In this document: positions 8,103-17,196 of the stretch, one piece after another
Position numbering within the stretch: the stretch's first letter is position 1
Layout: each line of letters opens with the position of its first letter
Source of the DNA: Sneathiella sp. P13V-1
GTDB lineage: Bacteria; Pseudomonadota; Alphaproteobacteria; Sneathiellales; Sneathiellaceae
DNA: 64,000 nt
Assembly (NCBI RefSeq): GCF_015143595.1
Contig: NZ_WYEU01000004.1
Span: forward strand, 124,001 to 188,000
Direction of reading: 5' to 3'
Position numbers and translations under genes: made by a program
The notes under the pieces: model-generated
Told to the model about the DNA's origin: nothing
The model's database searches: none
What the model saw: the letters and a program-made list of their open reading frames with translations, nothing else

Positions 8103-8620
8103 AAATGAAGCAGCAGCAACAGATACCAACGGCAATACTCCAGGGCAACAAGGTCGAGCTGTTGGCAAAAAGCATCTCAGAAGAAACCGAGGCACATGTC
8201 ACTTGGGATCTTGCGAGAGATATTGTGGAAGAATTGATCGGTGCTCGTTTGTTTACGGTATTGATTAATAAAGAGGATAAGGGTTTGGTGTCTCGCGTGT
8301 ATTCTTCTGATCCTGAAACCTACCCTGTTGGCGGTTCAAAAAAAATGGAAGAAACGCCCTGGGGGCAACTTCTTCTTCAAGATGGAATACCTTTCATCGC
8401 AAATTCCAGTGACGACATAAAATGGGCCTTTCCTGATCACGAACTTATTTTCTCCCTGGGGCTTGGATCTGCCCTTAACGTACCGATGCGCTTATTTGGG
8501 CGAACCGTTGGAACGCTTAATTTGCTGCATCGGTACGATTTTTACACTCAGGAGCATGTGAAGTTACTCGTTCCGATTGCAGCTATTTTGGCGCCCTTGT
8601 GCCTTAAAGATTTAGAATAG
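8099..8620 (+). CDS. GAF domain-containing protein
   Basis: The protein has 173 residues and a single GAF domain (about residues 20-165), seen in HVTWDLARDIVEELIGARLFTVLI, SDDIKWAFPDHELIFSLGLGS and LNVPMRLFGRTVGTLNLLHR. There is no output domain, so it would be a ligand-binding or scaffolding protein, or the sensory partner of another regulator. The start ATG at 8099 overlaps the dctM stop. A second ATG at 8105 is equally possible. The amidohydrolase gene begins 13 bp downstream. A stand-alone GAF protein inside a transporter-hydrolase operon suggests that it senses or helps process the imported compound. Confidence 0.85.
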   Translation: MKMKQQQQIPTAILQGNKVELLAKSISEETEAHVTWDLARDIVEELIGARLFTVLINKEDKGLVSRVYSSDPETYPVGGSKKMEETPWGQLLLQDGIPFIANSSDDIKWAFPDHELIFSLGLGSALNVPMRLFGRTVGTLNLLHRYDFYTQEHVKLLVPIAAILAPLCLKDLE

Positions 8621-8633
8621 GAGATCTTCAAAA

Positions 8634-9863
8634 ATGACGCTTAATCCGTCGATATGCCTGAAAGATGCAAATCTGCTTGATGTTCGAAAGGGAGAGCTTG
8701 TTGGCCTATGCAACATCTTCGTTGAAGCTGGTATGATCGTCGATGTCTCTGGCAGGGATCCCGAAACTGCGCAGCTAGTCATAGATGTGAAGGGTAAAAC
8801 GGTTATGCCAGGCTTATGTGATGCTCATGTCCATGTCGTCGCAGCAACCGCAAGTTTTCCGGATTTGGAGAGGTGGGCGGGGAGCTATACCACTGCCAGA
8901 GCAGGGCAAATACTGTCAGGAATGTTGTCTCGTGGTTTTACAACTGTACGCGATTGTGGCGGCGCAGATTTCGGTATCGCTCAAGCAGTAGACGAAGGCT
9001 TTTTGATAGGCCCAAGAGTATTATTTTGTGGCCATGCCATTTCACAAACTGGTGGTCATGGGGATATGCGTGGCAAAGCAGATGATTGGGAGGCCTGTAC
9101 CTGCTGTCATGGGCTTGGAACTATTGTTGACGGAGTGCCTGAGGTGCGGCGTGCCTGTCGCAATGAGCTACGCAAGGGTGCTCATTTTATCAAGATCATG
9201 GCGTCTGGTGGGGTGTCTTCACCAACAGACAGGATCAGCAATACCCAATTCGCCCTGGATGAAATTACAGCCGCTGTAGAGGAGGCAGAAGCTACAGAAA
9301 CATATGTCGCTGCTCATGTTTATACCGCGCGTGCCGCTAAGCGGGTTTTGAAGTGCGGCGTGAGATCCATTGAACATGGCAACCTGATTGATGATGAGGT
9401 GATGGACCTGATGATCGAGAAAGGAGCTTTTCTCGTTCCAACGATGTCCACTCATGAAGTTTTGAAAAGTGAAGGTCTGGAAGGCGGCCTGACTGTTGAG
9501 ATGCATGAGAAAGTGGATGAGGTGGTTGAGGCCGGATATCGTACTCATAAGCGCGCCCATGAAAAAGGTGTGAAACTGGTATTTGGAACGGATTTGCTGG
9601 GGGCGATGCACCGCCATCAACTGTTAGAATTTTCCATTCGAAGCAAGTTTCAAACACCGATTGAAATCATCCGCTCTGCAACATTGACAGCTGCAGAGCT
9701 GTTTAACATGGTAGGTAGAGTGGGCGAGATTGTGCCTGGTGCATATGCTGACTTGATTGTCATCGACGGTGATCCCGTTATAGATATCAAATACTTACAG
9801 GATCCTGACAGGTACCTGAAACTGATAATGAAAGATGGGAAAATATACAAAAACGCGATTTAA
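8634..9863 (+). CDS. Amidohydrolase family protein (imidazolonepropionase/Xaa-Pro dipeptidase-like)
   Basis: The protein has 409 residues of the metal-dependent amidohydrolase superfamily. The binuclear site can be traced: H65 and H67 in DAHVHVV, K188 in KIMASGG (probable carboxylated Lys), H228 in AAHVY, H248 in IEHGN and D320 in FGTDLLG. The C-terminal beta-sandwich motif GEIVPGAYADLIVIDGDP is typical. No signal peptide is seen, so it is cytoplasmic. Relatives hydrolyse cyclic amides, prolyl dipeptides or N-acyl compounds. It is the last gene of the TRAP operon, with an AGGAG site 5' of the start, so it probably acts on the imported solute. The substrate is unknown. Confidence 0.92.
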   Translation: MTLNPSICLKDANLLDVRKGELVGLCNIFVEAGMIVDVSGRDPETAQLVIDVKGKTVMPGLCDAHVHVVAATASFPDLERWAGSYTTARAGQILSGMLSRGFTTVRDCGGADFGIAQAVDEGFLIGPRVLFCGHAISQTGGHGDMRGKADDWEACTCCHGLGTIVDGVPEVRRACRNELRKGAHFIKIMASGGVSSPTDRISNTQFALDEITAAVEEAEATETYVAAHVYTARAAKRVLKCGVRSIEHGNLIDDEVMDLMIEKGAFLVPTMSTHEVLKSEGLEGGLTVEMHEKVDEVVEAGYRTHKRAHEKGVKLVFGTDLLGAMHRHQLLEFSIRSKFQTPIEIIRSATLTAAELFNMVGRVGEIVPGAYADLIVIDGDPVIDIKYLQDPDRYLKLIMKDGKIYKNAI

Positions 9864-9961
9864 GATTTTGGTTGAAAAAATATGACAATTTAGGGCGATC
9901 CGATTACTCTGTTTGCGGATAAAGGCCATTTGCTTAAGTAGATTCGATGTAGATCAGAATT

Positions 9962-10567
9962 ATGAATGCTTCATTGCCAGAAGGTAAAAATGCTCAACGC
10001 TCTGCCTTGACTAGAGAAAAGGTATTGAAGGCAACGTTGGATCAGATTTACGAATGCGGGATTCTTGCGGCTTCAACTCCGGAGATCGTGAAGCGTGCCG
10101 GGATTTCTCGCGGTGCCATGTTGCATCACTTTCCTTCGAAAGAGCAGCTTATTGCGGCTGCTGTTGAGAAGCTTCTAGAAGATGAAGTAGCCCTCATTGA
10201 AAAAGAAGCTGAAGCATATGCAGATCATGAAAAATCCATCGATGATTTCGTAGATTTCTTATGGGAACGTTTCTCAGGGCGCCTATTTATGATCACAATG
10301 GATTTTTTATCTAGCGCACGCACTGATGAAAAACTCCGTGAAGCGGTGATTCCGGTTAGTTTGAATTTCCATACTTCCCTAAATCAAATCTGGATTAAGT
10401 TTTTCCCTCATAAACAGAAATCAACTGATCAGATACAGCTTTTGCTTAATACAACAATGTGTTTGATGCGTGGAATGGGGGTTCAAACAGTTATTAAAGA
10501 TGATCCCACATATTTCGATGGCATTCGTGAATACTGGAAAACGCTGATTCATAGCCAGTTGGATTAA
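9962..10567 (+). CDS. TetR/AcrR family transcriptional regulator
   Basis: The protein has 201 residues. The N-terminal TetR helix-turn-helix lies at about residues 17-62 (LTREKVLKATLDQIYECGIL, then TPEIVKRAGISRGAMLHHFPSKEQLIAA), followed by an all-helical ligand domain. It starts 98 bp after the amidohydrolase on the same strand, so it may control the preceding TRAP operon or be its last member. No clear palindrome was found in front of it. A strong hairpin at 10610-10642 follows it and serves the convergent tRNA gene. Confidence 0.92.
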   Translation: MNASLPEGKNAQRSALTREKVLKATLDQIYECGILAASTPEIVKRAGISRGAMLHHFPSKEQLIAAAVEKLLEDEVALIEKEAEAYADHEKSIDDFVDFLWERFSGRLFMITMDFLSSARTDEKLREAVIPVSLNFHTSLNQIWIKFFPHKQKSTDQIQLLLNTTMCLMRGMGVQTVIKDDPTYFDGIREYWKTLIHSQLD

Positions 10568-10601
10568 GTGCTGGCGCTTCATCTACCAAAGGAAGGTAAG
10601 G

Positions 10602-10642
10602 CAAAATAAAACCCCTTGAAAACGATGTGTTTTCAGGGGGTT
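10602..10642 (-). terminator. Intrinsic terminator of tRNA-Lys (minus strand)
   Basis: The 14-bp arms at 10610-10623 and 10629-10642 pair with one G-U, enclose a 5-nt loop and, read on the minus strand, are followed by TTTTATTTT. The hairpin follows the tRNA-Lys 3' end directly and also lies downstream of the convergent TetR gene. Confidence 0.8.
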
Positions 10643-10645
10643 GAA

Positions 10646-10721
10646 TGGTGAGCCCGACAGGATTCGAACCTGTGACCCACTGATTAAAAGTCAGTTGCTC
10701 TACCAACTGAGCTACGGGCCC
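10646..10721 (-). tRNA. tRNA-Lys (UUU anticodon)
   Basis: Read on the minus strand, the 76-nt gene folds as a full cloverleaf. The acceptor stem is GGGCCCG paired with CGGGCTC (one G-U), the D-arm contains AGCTCAGTTGGTAGAGC, the anticodon loop is CTTTTAA with anticodon TTT, and the T-arm contains GGTTCGAATCC. A discriminator A and an encoded CCA follow. Confidence 0.97.
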
Positions 10722-10942
10722 ACAATCTAATTTTATCACGTTGTGACAATGTTTTAAACCGTTACATCGTCGTGATGCGGCTGCAACATAGGGGGGACTT
10801 TCCAATTGGTCAAGCAGCTTTTTTATTTTTTTTTACACTTCAATTTTTCTTTGTCTCTTTGATCCGGTTATGTGACTATCTATGTAGGATGTAAGCAAGG
10901 AAAAGCCTTGCTTTTTAGTTATTTAAAATGAACTGAGGAAAG

Positions 10943-11503
10943 ATGAAAAAAATCTCGCTTCTCTCCAAAAGTCTATTGGCTTTCGCGCTCGTATTGTCTT
11001 TGACGGGCCTTGTAAAGGCGGCTGAAAATCTAGATCCAGAGAATACCCTGTATCTGGATTTAAAATATGGGCGTGTCGTGATCGAACTTTATCCCCGCGT
11101 GGCGCCTAAACATGTTGCCAGAGTGAAAGAGCTTGCGCGACAAAAATTTTACGATGGCCTGAAATTCCACCGTGTTATCGAAGGCTTCATGGCCCAAACA
11201 GGTGACCCTGACGGCAATGGTCGTGGTGGGTCAGGTCAAAAAATCCGTGCTGAATTTTCCAACATTCCTCATGACCGCGGTATCGTGTCCATGGCGCGCG
11301 CAAGATCCCCACATAGCGCAGATAGCCAGTTCTTTATCGTGCTGGAGGATAGCCCTCATTTGAACCGCAAATATAGTGTGTTTGGCAAAGTTGTTTCAGG
11401 GATGGAGTTTGTAGACCAGATTGAAAAAGGGTACGGCCAAGGAGGTCAGGTCAGGAACCCTGATCTCATGCTCCGCCTTCGGGTTGCGGCAGACGTTCAA
11501 TAA
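10943..11503 (+). CDS. Peptidylprolyl isomerase, cyclophilin type, exported
   Basis: The protein has 186 residues, with a signal peptide of about 27 residues (KKISLLSK core, hydrophobic SLLAFALVLSLTGL, cut near VKAAE). The cyclophilin domain is complete: KFYDGLKFHRVIEGFMAQTGD, SMARARSPHSADSQFFIVL and LNRKYSVFGKVVSGMEFVD. The Arg of FHRV and the Phe/Gln positions of the active site are present. It would catalyse proline cis-trans isomerisation during folding in the periplasm. A GAGGAAAG site precedes the ATG. It is a single-gene unit that ends at a shared bidirectional terminator with the convergent hemA. Confidence 0.95.
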   Translation: MKKISLLSKSLLAFALVLSLTGLVKAAENLDPENTLYLDLKYGRVVIELYPRVAPKHVARVKELARQKFYDGLKFHRVIEGFMAQTGDPDGNGRGGSGQKIRAEFSNIPHDRGIVSMARARSPHSADSQFFIVLEDSPHLNRKYSVFGKVVSGMEFVDQIEKGYGQGGQVRNPDLMLRLRVAADVQ

Positions 11504-11510
11504 ACAAATA

Positions 11511-11537
11511 AAAAGCGGGCCAAAAGCCCGCTTTTTT
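11511..11537. terminator. Bidirectional intrinsic terminator between cyclophilin gene and hemA
   Basis: The arms AAAAGCGGGC (11511-11520) and GCCCGCTTTT (11526-11535) form a perfect 10-bp stem with a 5-nt loop. There is a T run on the plus side and an A run at the start, so it can stop transcription from both convergent genes. Confidence 0.88.
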
Positions 11538-11547
11538 AATCTCTTCT

Positions 11548-12765
11548 TTAGGCAGCTTGCCTCAACCCCAATCGCTTCCAGACTTCCTTCAACGAAGATA
11601 CCAGATGATCCATCATCTGATCATCATGGAATGGGCTTGGTGTAATCCTTAAGCGTTCCTCGCCACGTGGCACGGTCGGGAAGTTAATTGGCTGGATGTA
11701 GATGCCATAGTCTTCCAAAAGCATGTCACTTGCCTGCTTGCATAGCGCGGCATCATATACCATCACAGGGACAATATGAGTGGGGGTTTGCAATACAGGC
11801 AGTCCCGCATCCATAAGAAGTTTTTTAAGGGTCGCAGCGCGTTCCTGATGGGATGCGCGCTCCATCTGGCTTTGTTTCAGGTGTCGGACACTTGCAAGGG
11901 CACCAGCCGCCACAGCAGGGGGTAGGGTCGTTGTGAAGATAAATCCAGAAGCGTAGGAGCGAATGGCATCTACAATGGCCTCAGAGGCGGTAATAAAGCC
12001 GCCTACAACACCAAATGCCTTACCTAAAGTCCCTTCCATGATATCAATGCGATCCATCAAGCCTTCGCGTTCAGCAATACCGCCGCCCCGTGGTCCATAA
12101 AGGCCTACTGCGTGAACTTCGTCCAGATATGTCATGGCGTTGTATTTATCGGCCAGATCACAAAACTCTTTCATCGGCGAGATGTCGCCGTCCATGGAAT
12201 AAACAGATTCGAACGCAATCACTTTCGGGCGATCAATATCAATCTGTTTGAGCTTTTCTTCCAAATCGGCAACATCGTTGTGCTTGAAGATAACTTTTTC
12301 ACATTTCGAATGACGCACCCCATCAATCATGGACGCATGATTAAGTTCATCAGAAAGGATCACCGCATTTGGAAGCAGCTTTCCCAATGTGCTGATTGTC
12401 GCGTCATTGGAGACAAAGCCTGACGTAAAGACAAGGGCACGTTCCTTGCCATGAAGATCTGCAAGTTCTCGCTCCAATTCGCAAATCATATGGGCGTTAC
12501 CGGAAATGTTACGCGTGCCGCCAGCACCTGCTCCAAATTCGTCAATGGCATCTTTCATGGCAGCCAGTACTTTTGGGTGCTGGCCCATACCAAGATAGTC
12601 GTTTGAGCACCAGATAGTGACTTCGGCAGTTCCATTTTCTGTATGGCGTGTTGCCCGTGGAAAATCTCCTGCGTGGCGCCCGAGCTCGGTAAAGACCCGA
12701 TAGCGTTTCTCAGATTTGAGATCAGCGATGGCCTTCTCGAACACCTCGTTATAGTTCACTGCCAT
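11548..12765 (-). CDS. hemA: 5-aminolevulinate synthase
   Basis: The protein has 405 residues, full length for the alphaproteobacterial enzyme. It condenses glycine and succinyl-CoA to 5-aminolevulinate, the first step of haem and corrin synthesis by the Shemin pathway. Signatures are [13 protein letters not shown], the glycine-rich [13 protein letters not shown], the PLP-contacting [13 protein letters not shown], and the Schiff-base Lys in [15 protein letters not shown] (about residue 247). The C-terminal part [20 protein letters not shown] is also typical. An AAGGAAA site precedes the ATG. The gene is monocistronic, with about 165 bp of AT-rich upstream DNA. Its presence is a main reason for placing the organism in the Alphaproteobacteria. 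Confidence 0.98.
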   Translation of the reverse strand: MAVNYNEVFEKAIADLKSEKRYRVFTELGRHAGDFPRATRHTENGTAEVTIWCSNDYLGMGQHPKVLAAMKDAIDEFGAGAGGTRNISGNAHMICELERELADLHGKERALVFTSGFVSNDATISTLGKLLPNAVILSDELNHASMIDGVRHSKCEKVIFKHNDVADLEEKLKQIDIDRPKVIAFESVYSMDGDISPMKEFCDLADKYNAMTYLDEVHAVGLYGPRGGGIAEREGLMDRIDIMEGTLGKAFGVVGGFITASEAIVDAIRSYASGFIFTTTLPPAVAAGALASVRHLKQSQMERASHQERAATLKKLLMDAGLPVLQTPTHIVPVMVYDAALCKQASDMLLEDYGIYIQPINFPTVPRGEERLRITPSPFHDDQMMDHLVSSLKEVWKRLGLRQAA

Positions 12766-12931
12766 ACCGACAATTTCCTTTTCTAGCCCGTCTTGATCTT
12801 TTATTAGTATAAGATCATAAAATATTTATATACGTTGAATAGCGAATTTGCCCCCCTGACATCAAGGGACAAAAAGTCGCATGCTACTTAAGCTATCCGC
12901 TAATATAGATAGCTTTTCTCCCGATTCCAAC

Positions 12932-13813
12932 TTAATGCGCCATAAACACAGGCAAGGTGCACTTGGCTAATATTGCTCCGGTCACAGCACCAAATAACAA
13001 GCGCCTCAACCGCCCTCTGGTATAGGCGCCCATCACCATCAAATCTGCATCGCAGTCTTTCGCGGCATCCATTAAGGATTGAGCTGTAGAACTGCCAGAT
13101 CCGCTATTAATATTGCGACTTTCGGCCTCAACACCATGAAGCTTCAAATAGCGAAGTGCCATTTCAGGGCTAATTTCTTCGCTCAAATCGTCAATGGCGC
13201 AAATAACGGTTACTTTTTCCGCCTGTTTAATCAAGGGAAGAGCCGCTGTCAGTGCCCTACTGGATTGAACGGAGCCATTCCATATCACGGCAATGCGTTT
13301 GCCGAAATTTGCATCCAGGCCGTGATCAACCACTAATACCGGGCGCCCGGTTTCCAGGATGGCGGCGTTAAGGGCTTGCTCATTATCGCTGCTATGTTCT
13401 TCAGATTTCTTGCAGGCCACAAGCAAATCTACCATCCGTCCATATTCCGGAATCAAATCTTCCTGAGATCCAACTTTCGTCATGAACCAAGCCGAGGCTT
13501 GTTGGCCGGGTTGAGTGCTTGGAAACTCGGCAACAGGGATGTTTTTCTTTTCGCAGATATCGTTGAATAGTTGTTCTGCTTTTTTGCTGCGCTGGGAAGC
13601 GTCTTTTTCTGCGAGTTCGATAACATTTTCGATCATCGCGGTGGTCATGCCTTCACCTACAAAGGCCGCTGCGTTTCTGGGATCTTGTTGGACATGCAGA
13701 GCGTCCACATGAGCCCCCATTTTGTTCGCAAAGGTTAGGGCACTACAAAGGGCGGTATCATCACAAGTTGTGTCTGCGCCGCCCATGGGTACGAGAACTG
13801 TGTTTAAAGACAT
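12932..13813 (-). CDS. Universal stress protein family, tandem UspA domains
   Basis: About 293 residues with two UspA-like halves. The second half is better conserved, with DADLMVMGAYTRGRLRRLLFGAVTGAILAKC (about 252-283, split here over the nucleotide-binding motif G-x2-G-x9-G-S/T) and ending LPVFMAH. The first half begins LNTVLVPMGGADTTCDDTAL and is less canonical. Usp proteins bind ATP or partner proteins during stress. The ATG at 13813 follows AAGGGG six bases upstream and is preferred to a GTG at 13819. It is transcribed away from hemA's promoter region and stands alone. Confidence 0.88.
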   Translation of the reverse strand: MSLNTVLVPMGGADTTCDDTALCSALTFANKMGAHVDALHVQQDPRNAAAFVGEGMTTAMIENVIELAEKDASQRSKKAEQLFNDICEKKNIPVAEFPSTQPGQQASAWFMTKVGSQEDLIPEYGRMVDLLVACKKSEEHSSDNEQALNAAILETGRPVLVVDHGLDANFGKRIAVIWNGSVQSSRALTAALPLIKQAEKVTVICAIDDLSEEISPEMALRYLKLHGVEAESRNINSGSGSSTAQSLMDAAKDCDADLMVMGAYTRGRLRRLLFGAVTGAILAKCTLPVFMAH

Positions 13814-13858
13814 ATACACCCCTTTATCCTGTTAGCAGGCCTTCATTATATCTCTAAT

Positions 13859-15469
13859 TTAGCGTTTCGAACAGTTTTTCCTATGCAACTCATGGATACT
13901 TGATCGCAAGTGAGTGAGATTTTGATCTGGCGTGCCATCTGCGGATATTCTGATCCAATCGGTTTTAAATCTACTTGCTCTTTGAATTTGCTGCTGTGTG
14001 ATTTCCCACGTGGCGTCTGAAGCGTCATTTCGCCTAGCGGCAAGTCGTTCCTGCAAAACTGCTGGGCTGACATCAAGCCAGACGCCTTGAAAAGGGACAC
14101 CTATTTCATTAGCGAGCTTTTCGATCTTTTGCTGATCAGTAATTCGGTCAAAAACGGCATCTAAAATAACACTATGGCCCGCTTCCAATATTGTGCGGGC
14201 GTTTTGCCCCATCAGGGAATAGACGCGTTCAGATACTTCTGGTGTGTAAGCGCTTTGTGGCATGGGGCTGTATTTGTCGCATCCCATTAGCTTCCTGCGG
14301 ATTACATCTGTTCTTAAAATGATGGCGCCAGGACTTGGTGCCAAATCAGAGGCTATCGCTTTTGCAAGAGTAGACTTGCCGCTGCCTGAAAAGGCTCCCA
14401 AAGCCAGTAGTGATGGGGAACGAGGTCTTAAATAGTTGTTTGCTTTTTGGAAAAGCTGTTGCGCCTTTTTGGCGAGTTTTGACGTTTCATTCTCATCCTG
14501 ACATTGAAGAGATCTGTTGGCCGCAACATGACACCTGATGCCAGCGCGCAGACTCAGAAAAAACGGCAATAATTTAAGGGCTTCAAACGCTTGGCTCTCT
14601 TCAAGCCATCCCATTTCCGCGACATATTCATTTAGAATTGTTGTCGCGGCTCTCGATTGCTTCTTGTCTTCAAGATCCATCAAAAGGAAGGAAAGGTCAT
14701 ATAGTATGTCGGAGATGGCGAAATCGTCTTGATACTCAATGGCGTCAAATATGCGGGCCTTGCCATTGAATACGCAAATATTCTGAAGGTGAAGGTCGCC
14801 GTGCCCCATTCGGAAAAAACCATTTCTCACACGCTCTTCCCAAAGAGGCCTTAGTTGTTCATTGATGGCATGAATATCCGTCAAAAACGCTTCGACTTCT
14901 TCTTTATCGAGAATGTCAGGGCAGAAGTTTCTGAATTGTAGGAAATTCTGGTTAATAACGGTCTTAAAGTCGGGAACAGCGTTGAGGTCCGAAATTATCT
15001 CGGCACTTTTGTGAAAGTGGCTTAAATCATCAGCAAGCTGGATGCACATCTCTTCATCCAGTTTTCCTTTTGCTGAAATTTGGTCAAGCTGGTACCCATC
15101 CGGAAATCTGTGCATTTTGATGAAATGGCACTGAATTTCGCCGTCACCATCTATATTGATTATCCCACGCTTGGATAGATAAACCGGATAAAGCCCAATA
15201 TACATGTCTTCCGCAGTTCGTTTGTTCCGCGAAAGTTCAGCCTTACTATGCTCTAGGCGCATTTCCTTTGTGCTATAATCCATATGATCAAAGTGAACAG
15301 GTTTTTTCACTTTGATGGCAAACTGTTTGCCTAAAAGAACTGTCGCGCCGTGGGTTTCGATAAGTCGAATAGAACTATTCTGCGTCTCCCCCCACAAGGT
15401 AGGCGTGGCCTGCAGTGCATGAATGATTTTTTCATGCAACTTTTGTTGTTCGATCAATGTAGGCGACAT
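13859..15469 (-). CDS. Bifunctional phosphotransferase-like / P-loop kinase fusion protein
   Basis: The protein has 536 residues. The N-terminal part (about 1-330) is an APH/choline-kinase-like domain with the catalytic loop GHGDLHLQNICVF (HGD...N) and the metal site IFDAIEY. The C-terminal part (about 345-530) is a P-loop kinase with the Walker A motif GAFSGSGKSTLAKAIA and later LRTDVIRRKLMG. This two-domain arrangement is widespread in proteobacteria, but its substrate is not established. A role in drug resistance should not be assumed. Its ATG lies 2 bp after the stop of the cation-efflux gene, so the two are co-transcribed. Confidence 0.9.
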   Translation of the reverse strand: MSPTLIEQQKLHEKIIHALQATPTLWGETQNSSIRLIETHGATVLLGKQFAIKVKKPVHFDHMDYSTKEMRLEHSKAELSRNKRTAEDMYIGLYPVYLSKRGIINIDGDGEIQCHFIKMHRFPDGYQLDQISAKGKLDEEMCIQLADDLSHFHKSAEIISDLNAVPDFKTVINQNFLQFRNFCPDILDKEEVEAFLTDIHAINEQLRPLWEERVRNGFFRMGHGDLHLQNICVFNGKARIFDAIEYQDDFAISDILYDLSFLLMDLEDKKQSRAATTILNEYVAEMGWLEESQAFEALKLLPFFLSLRAGIRCHVAANRSLQCQDENETSKLAKKAQQLFQKANNYLRPRSPSLLALGAFSGSGKSTLAKAIASDLAPSPGAIILRTDVIRRKLMGCDKYSPMPQSAYTPEVSERVYSLMGQNARTILEAGHSVILDAVFDRITDQQKIEKLANEIGVPFQGVWLDVSPAVLQERLAARRNDASDATWEITQQQIQRASRFKTDWIRISADGTPDQNLTHLRSSIHELHRKNCSKR

Positions 15470-15471
15470 TC

Positions 15472-16398
15472 TTAAGTCCCGGCAGAGGACGCCGTTGTGG
15501 CATGATCCGGCGAAAGAGGATCCTGGTGGATGATTGCTTCTGCGTTTGGAAAGGCCGCCACAATTTTTTGTTCAACAGATTCAGCGATTGCATGGGCGTC
15601 TGACAATTTCAGGTCAGGAGGTAAATCCAAATGAAGCTGCACAAAAACATGTTGTCCGGATTTTCGCGTTCTCAAGTCATGAAAACCCAAGGCGCCTTCT
15701 TCCTCCTCAACAATTTTCTTTATTTTGTCACGCTCTTCATCAGGGAGTTCTTCATCCATCAAATCTACAAACGATGCTTTCACAATTTCATAGGCGTTGT
15801 AGGAGATGTAAACGGCAATACCCAAAGCAAATAACGAGTCGGCAATATACCAACCCATTTGCACAGACAGTACTAGAGCAATAATAACGCTAATATTTAC
15901 TAGAATATCACCAAGATAATGTAGTGAGTCAGCGGAAATGGCAACAGAGCGAGTTTGCGAAATGACGTAGCGTTGAAACATAACAAGCCCCAATGTCAAA
16001 ACAATGGAAACCACCATCACGGCAATACCTATCGTACTTGCATGTATTGGGTCTGGATTGACTAGTTTTTCAAGTGCTTGCAGTGCCAGGAAGATGGCAG
16101 AACCCACGATAAACGCAGATTGGAAAAGGCCGGCTAGTGCTTCAGCCTTACCATGCCCGAAGCGATGTTCGTTATCTGCTGGGGTGAGGGCGTGGCGCAC
16201 AGCAAATAAATTCACAAGAGATGCGCCAAAATCAAGCATGCTGTCTACTAGTGTCGACAAGATGGAGACCGAGTTTGTCGCCAAGTAAGCCCAGATTTTT
16301 ATACTGATCAAAAAAAGTGCAACTGACACCGCAGCATAAGTTGCGCGTTTCATCAGTTTTTCGTTTCGGTGGTTACTTTGCTTTACGTCTGAAGTCAT
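15472..16398 (-). CDS. Cation diffusion facilitator family transporter (FieF-like)
   Basis: The protein has 308 residues with about six membrane helices and a C-terminal cytoplasmic domain. Metal-site motifs are visible: DSMLDFGASLVN (helix 2, D-x3-D), EHRFGHGKAEALAG between helices 2 and 3, and HYLGDILVN (helix 5, H/D-x3-D). This family exports Zn2+, Fe2+ or Mn2+ by proton antiport. The exact metal cannot be told. It is the first gene of a pair with the phosphotransferase/kinase fusion (2-bp gap). Confidence 0.93.
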   Translation of the reverse strand: MTSDVKQSNHRNEKLMKRATYAAVSVALFLISIKIWAYLATNSVSILSTLVDSMLDFGASLVNLFAVRHALTPADNEHRFGHGKAEALAGLFQSAFIVGSAIFLALQALEKLVNPDPIHASTIGIAVMVVSIVLTLGLVMFQRYVISQTRSVAISADSLHYLGDILVNISVIIALVLSVQMGWYIADSLFALGIAVYISYNAYEIVKASFVDLMDEELPDEERDKIKKIVEEEEGALGFHDLRTRKSGQHVFVQLHLDLPPDLKLSDAHAIAESVEQKIVAAFPNAEAIIHQDPLSPDHATTASSAGT

Positions 16399-16416
16399 TT
16401 TTAGTCGAGGTCTAGC

Positions 16417-17007
16417 TTAAGGATACAGGATTGATTTAATCCATCCATTTTCTGTTTTGTTGTACTGTCTGCGTTCATGCAGTCTAAATGGCTTATCTTT
16501 CCAAAACTCTATCTTGTGTGGCACAACTCTGAAACCGGACCAGTAGGGTGGGCGTGGCACATTGCCTACAGGGTACTTCGCTGCATATTTTGCAACTGCA
16601 GCTTCAAGGGAAAAACGTCCTTCCATCGGTCGGGATTGTTGGCTTGCCCATGCACCAATACGGCTATCTCTTGCGCGGCTTTGGAAATAAGCGTCTGCCT
16701 CTTCATCTGAGACTTGTTCGGCGACACCCGTGACGCGGACAACGCGTCTCAATGACTTCCAATGAAAACCTAGTGCAACCTTTGGGTTTCCCAAAATCTC
16801 TGTACCCTTTTGGCTTTCAAAATTTGTGTAGAATACAAAACCCCGTTCGTCGACATCCTTAAGCAGAACCATACGCCAGGAAGGCTCACCTTCTGCATTC
16901 ACAGTCGCAACTGACATTGCATTGGCATCGTTGACTTCAGACTGCTCAGCTTCTGCCAACCAGTCTTTAAACTCTGCAATCAAGTCGGAGAGTTGAGAGG
17001 TTTCCAT
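16417..17007 (-). CDS. pdxH: Pyridoxamine 5'-phosphate oxidase
   Basis: About 196 residues. The FMN-dependent oxidase converts pyridoxine or pyridoxamine 5'-phosphate to PLP. Family motifs: [71 protein letters not shown] and the C-terminal [17 protein letters not shown] with RLHERRQY. The frame opens earlier (17058), but the ATG at 17007 gives the usual family N-terminus (METSQLSDL). The stop is 18 bp from the cation-efflux start, so all three minus-strand genes may share transcripts. Confidence 0.96.
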   Translation of the reverse strand: METSQLSDLIAEFKDWLAEAEQSEVNDANAMSVATVNAEGEPSWRMVLLKDVDERGFVFYTNFESQKGTEILGNPKVALGFHWKSLRRVVRVTGVAEQVSDEEADAYFQSRARDSRIGAWASQQSRPMEGRFSLEAAVAKYAAKYPVGNVPRPPYWSGFRVVPHKIEFWKDKPFRLHERRQYNKTENGWIKSILYP

Positions 17008-17196
17008 TTTGAAATCCGTTATGAATAGACATGCGAATATACCGTATTTAAAGCCCAATGTAGTGAGGCGTCTGCCTTCTGTCGATAGATTGTCTTAATC
17101 GCGCCTCATTCTTTTGGGAAAATTTTCAAATGAGGCTATAATCAGGGGCCTCTTGCTGTTGTTGAAACTTCATTTGTTGCAAAAAGGATAAGGATT

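Noticed and set aside
12890-12915. Inverted repeat AGCTATC...GATAGCT between the stress-protein gene and hemA as a terminator
   Set aside because: On the minus strand, where the neighbouring genes lie, it is not followed by a T run, and on the plus strand no gene precedes it.
13859-15469. Aminoglycoside resistance gene
   Set aside because: The HGD...N loop is shared by many small-molecule kinases, and the fused P-loop kinase domain points to a metabolic role.
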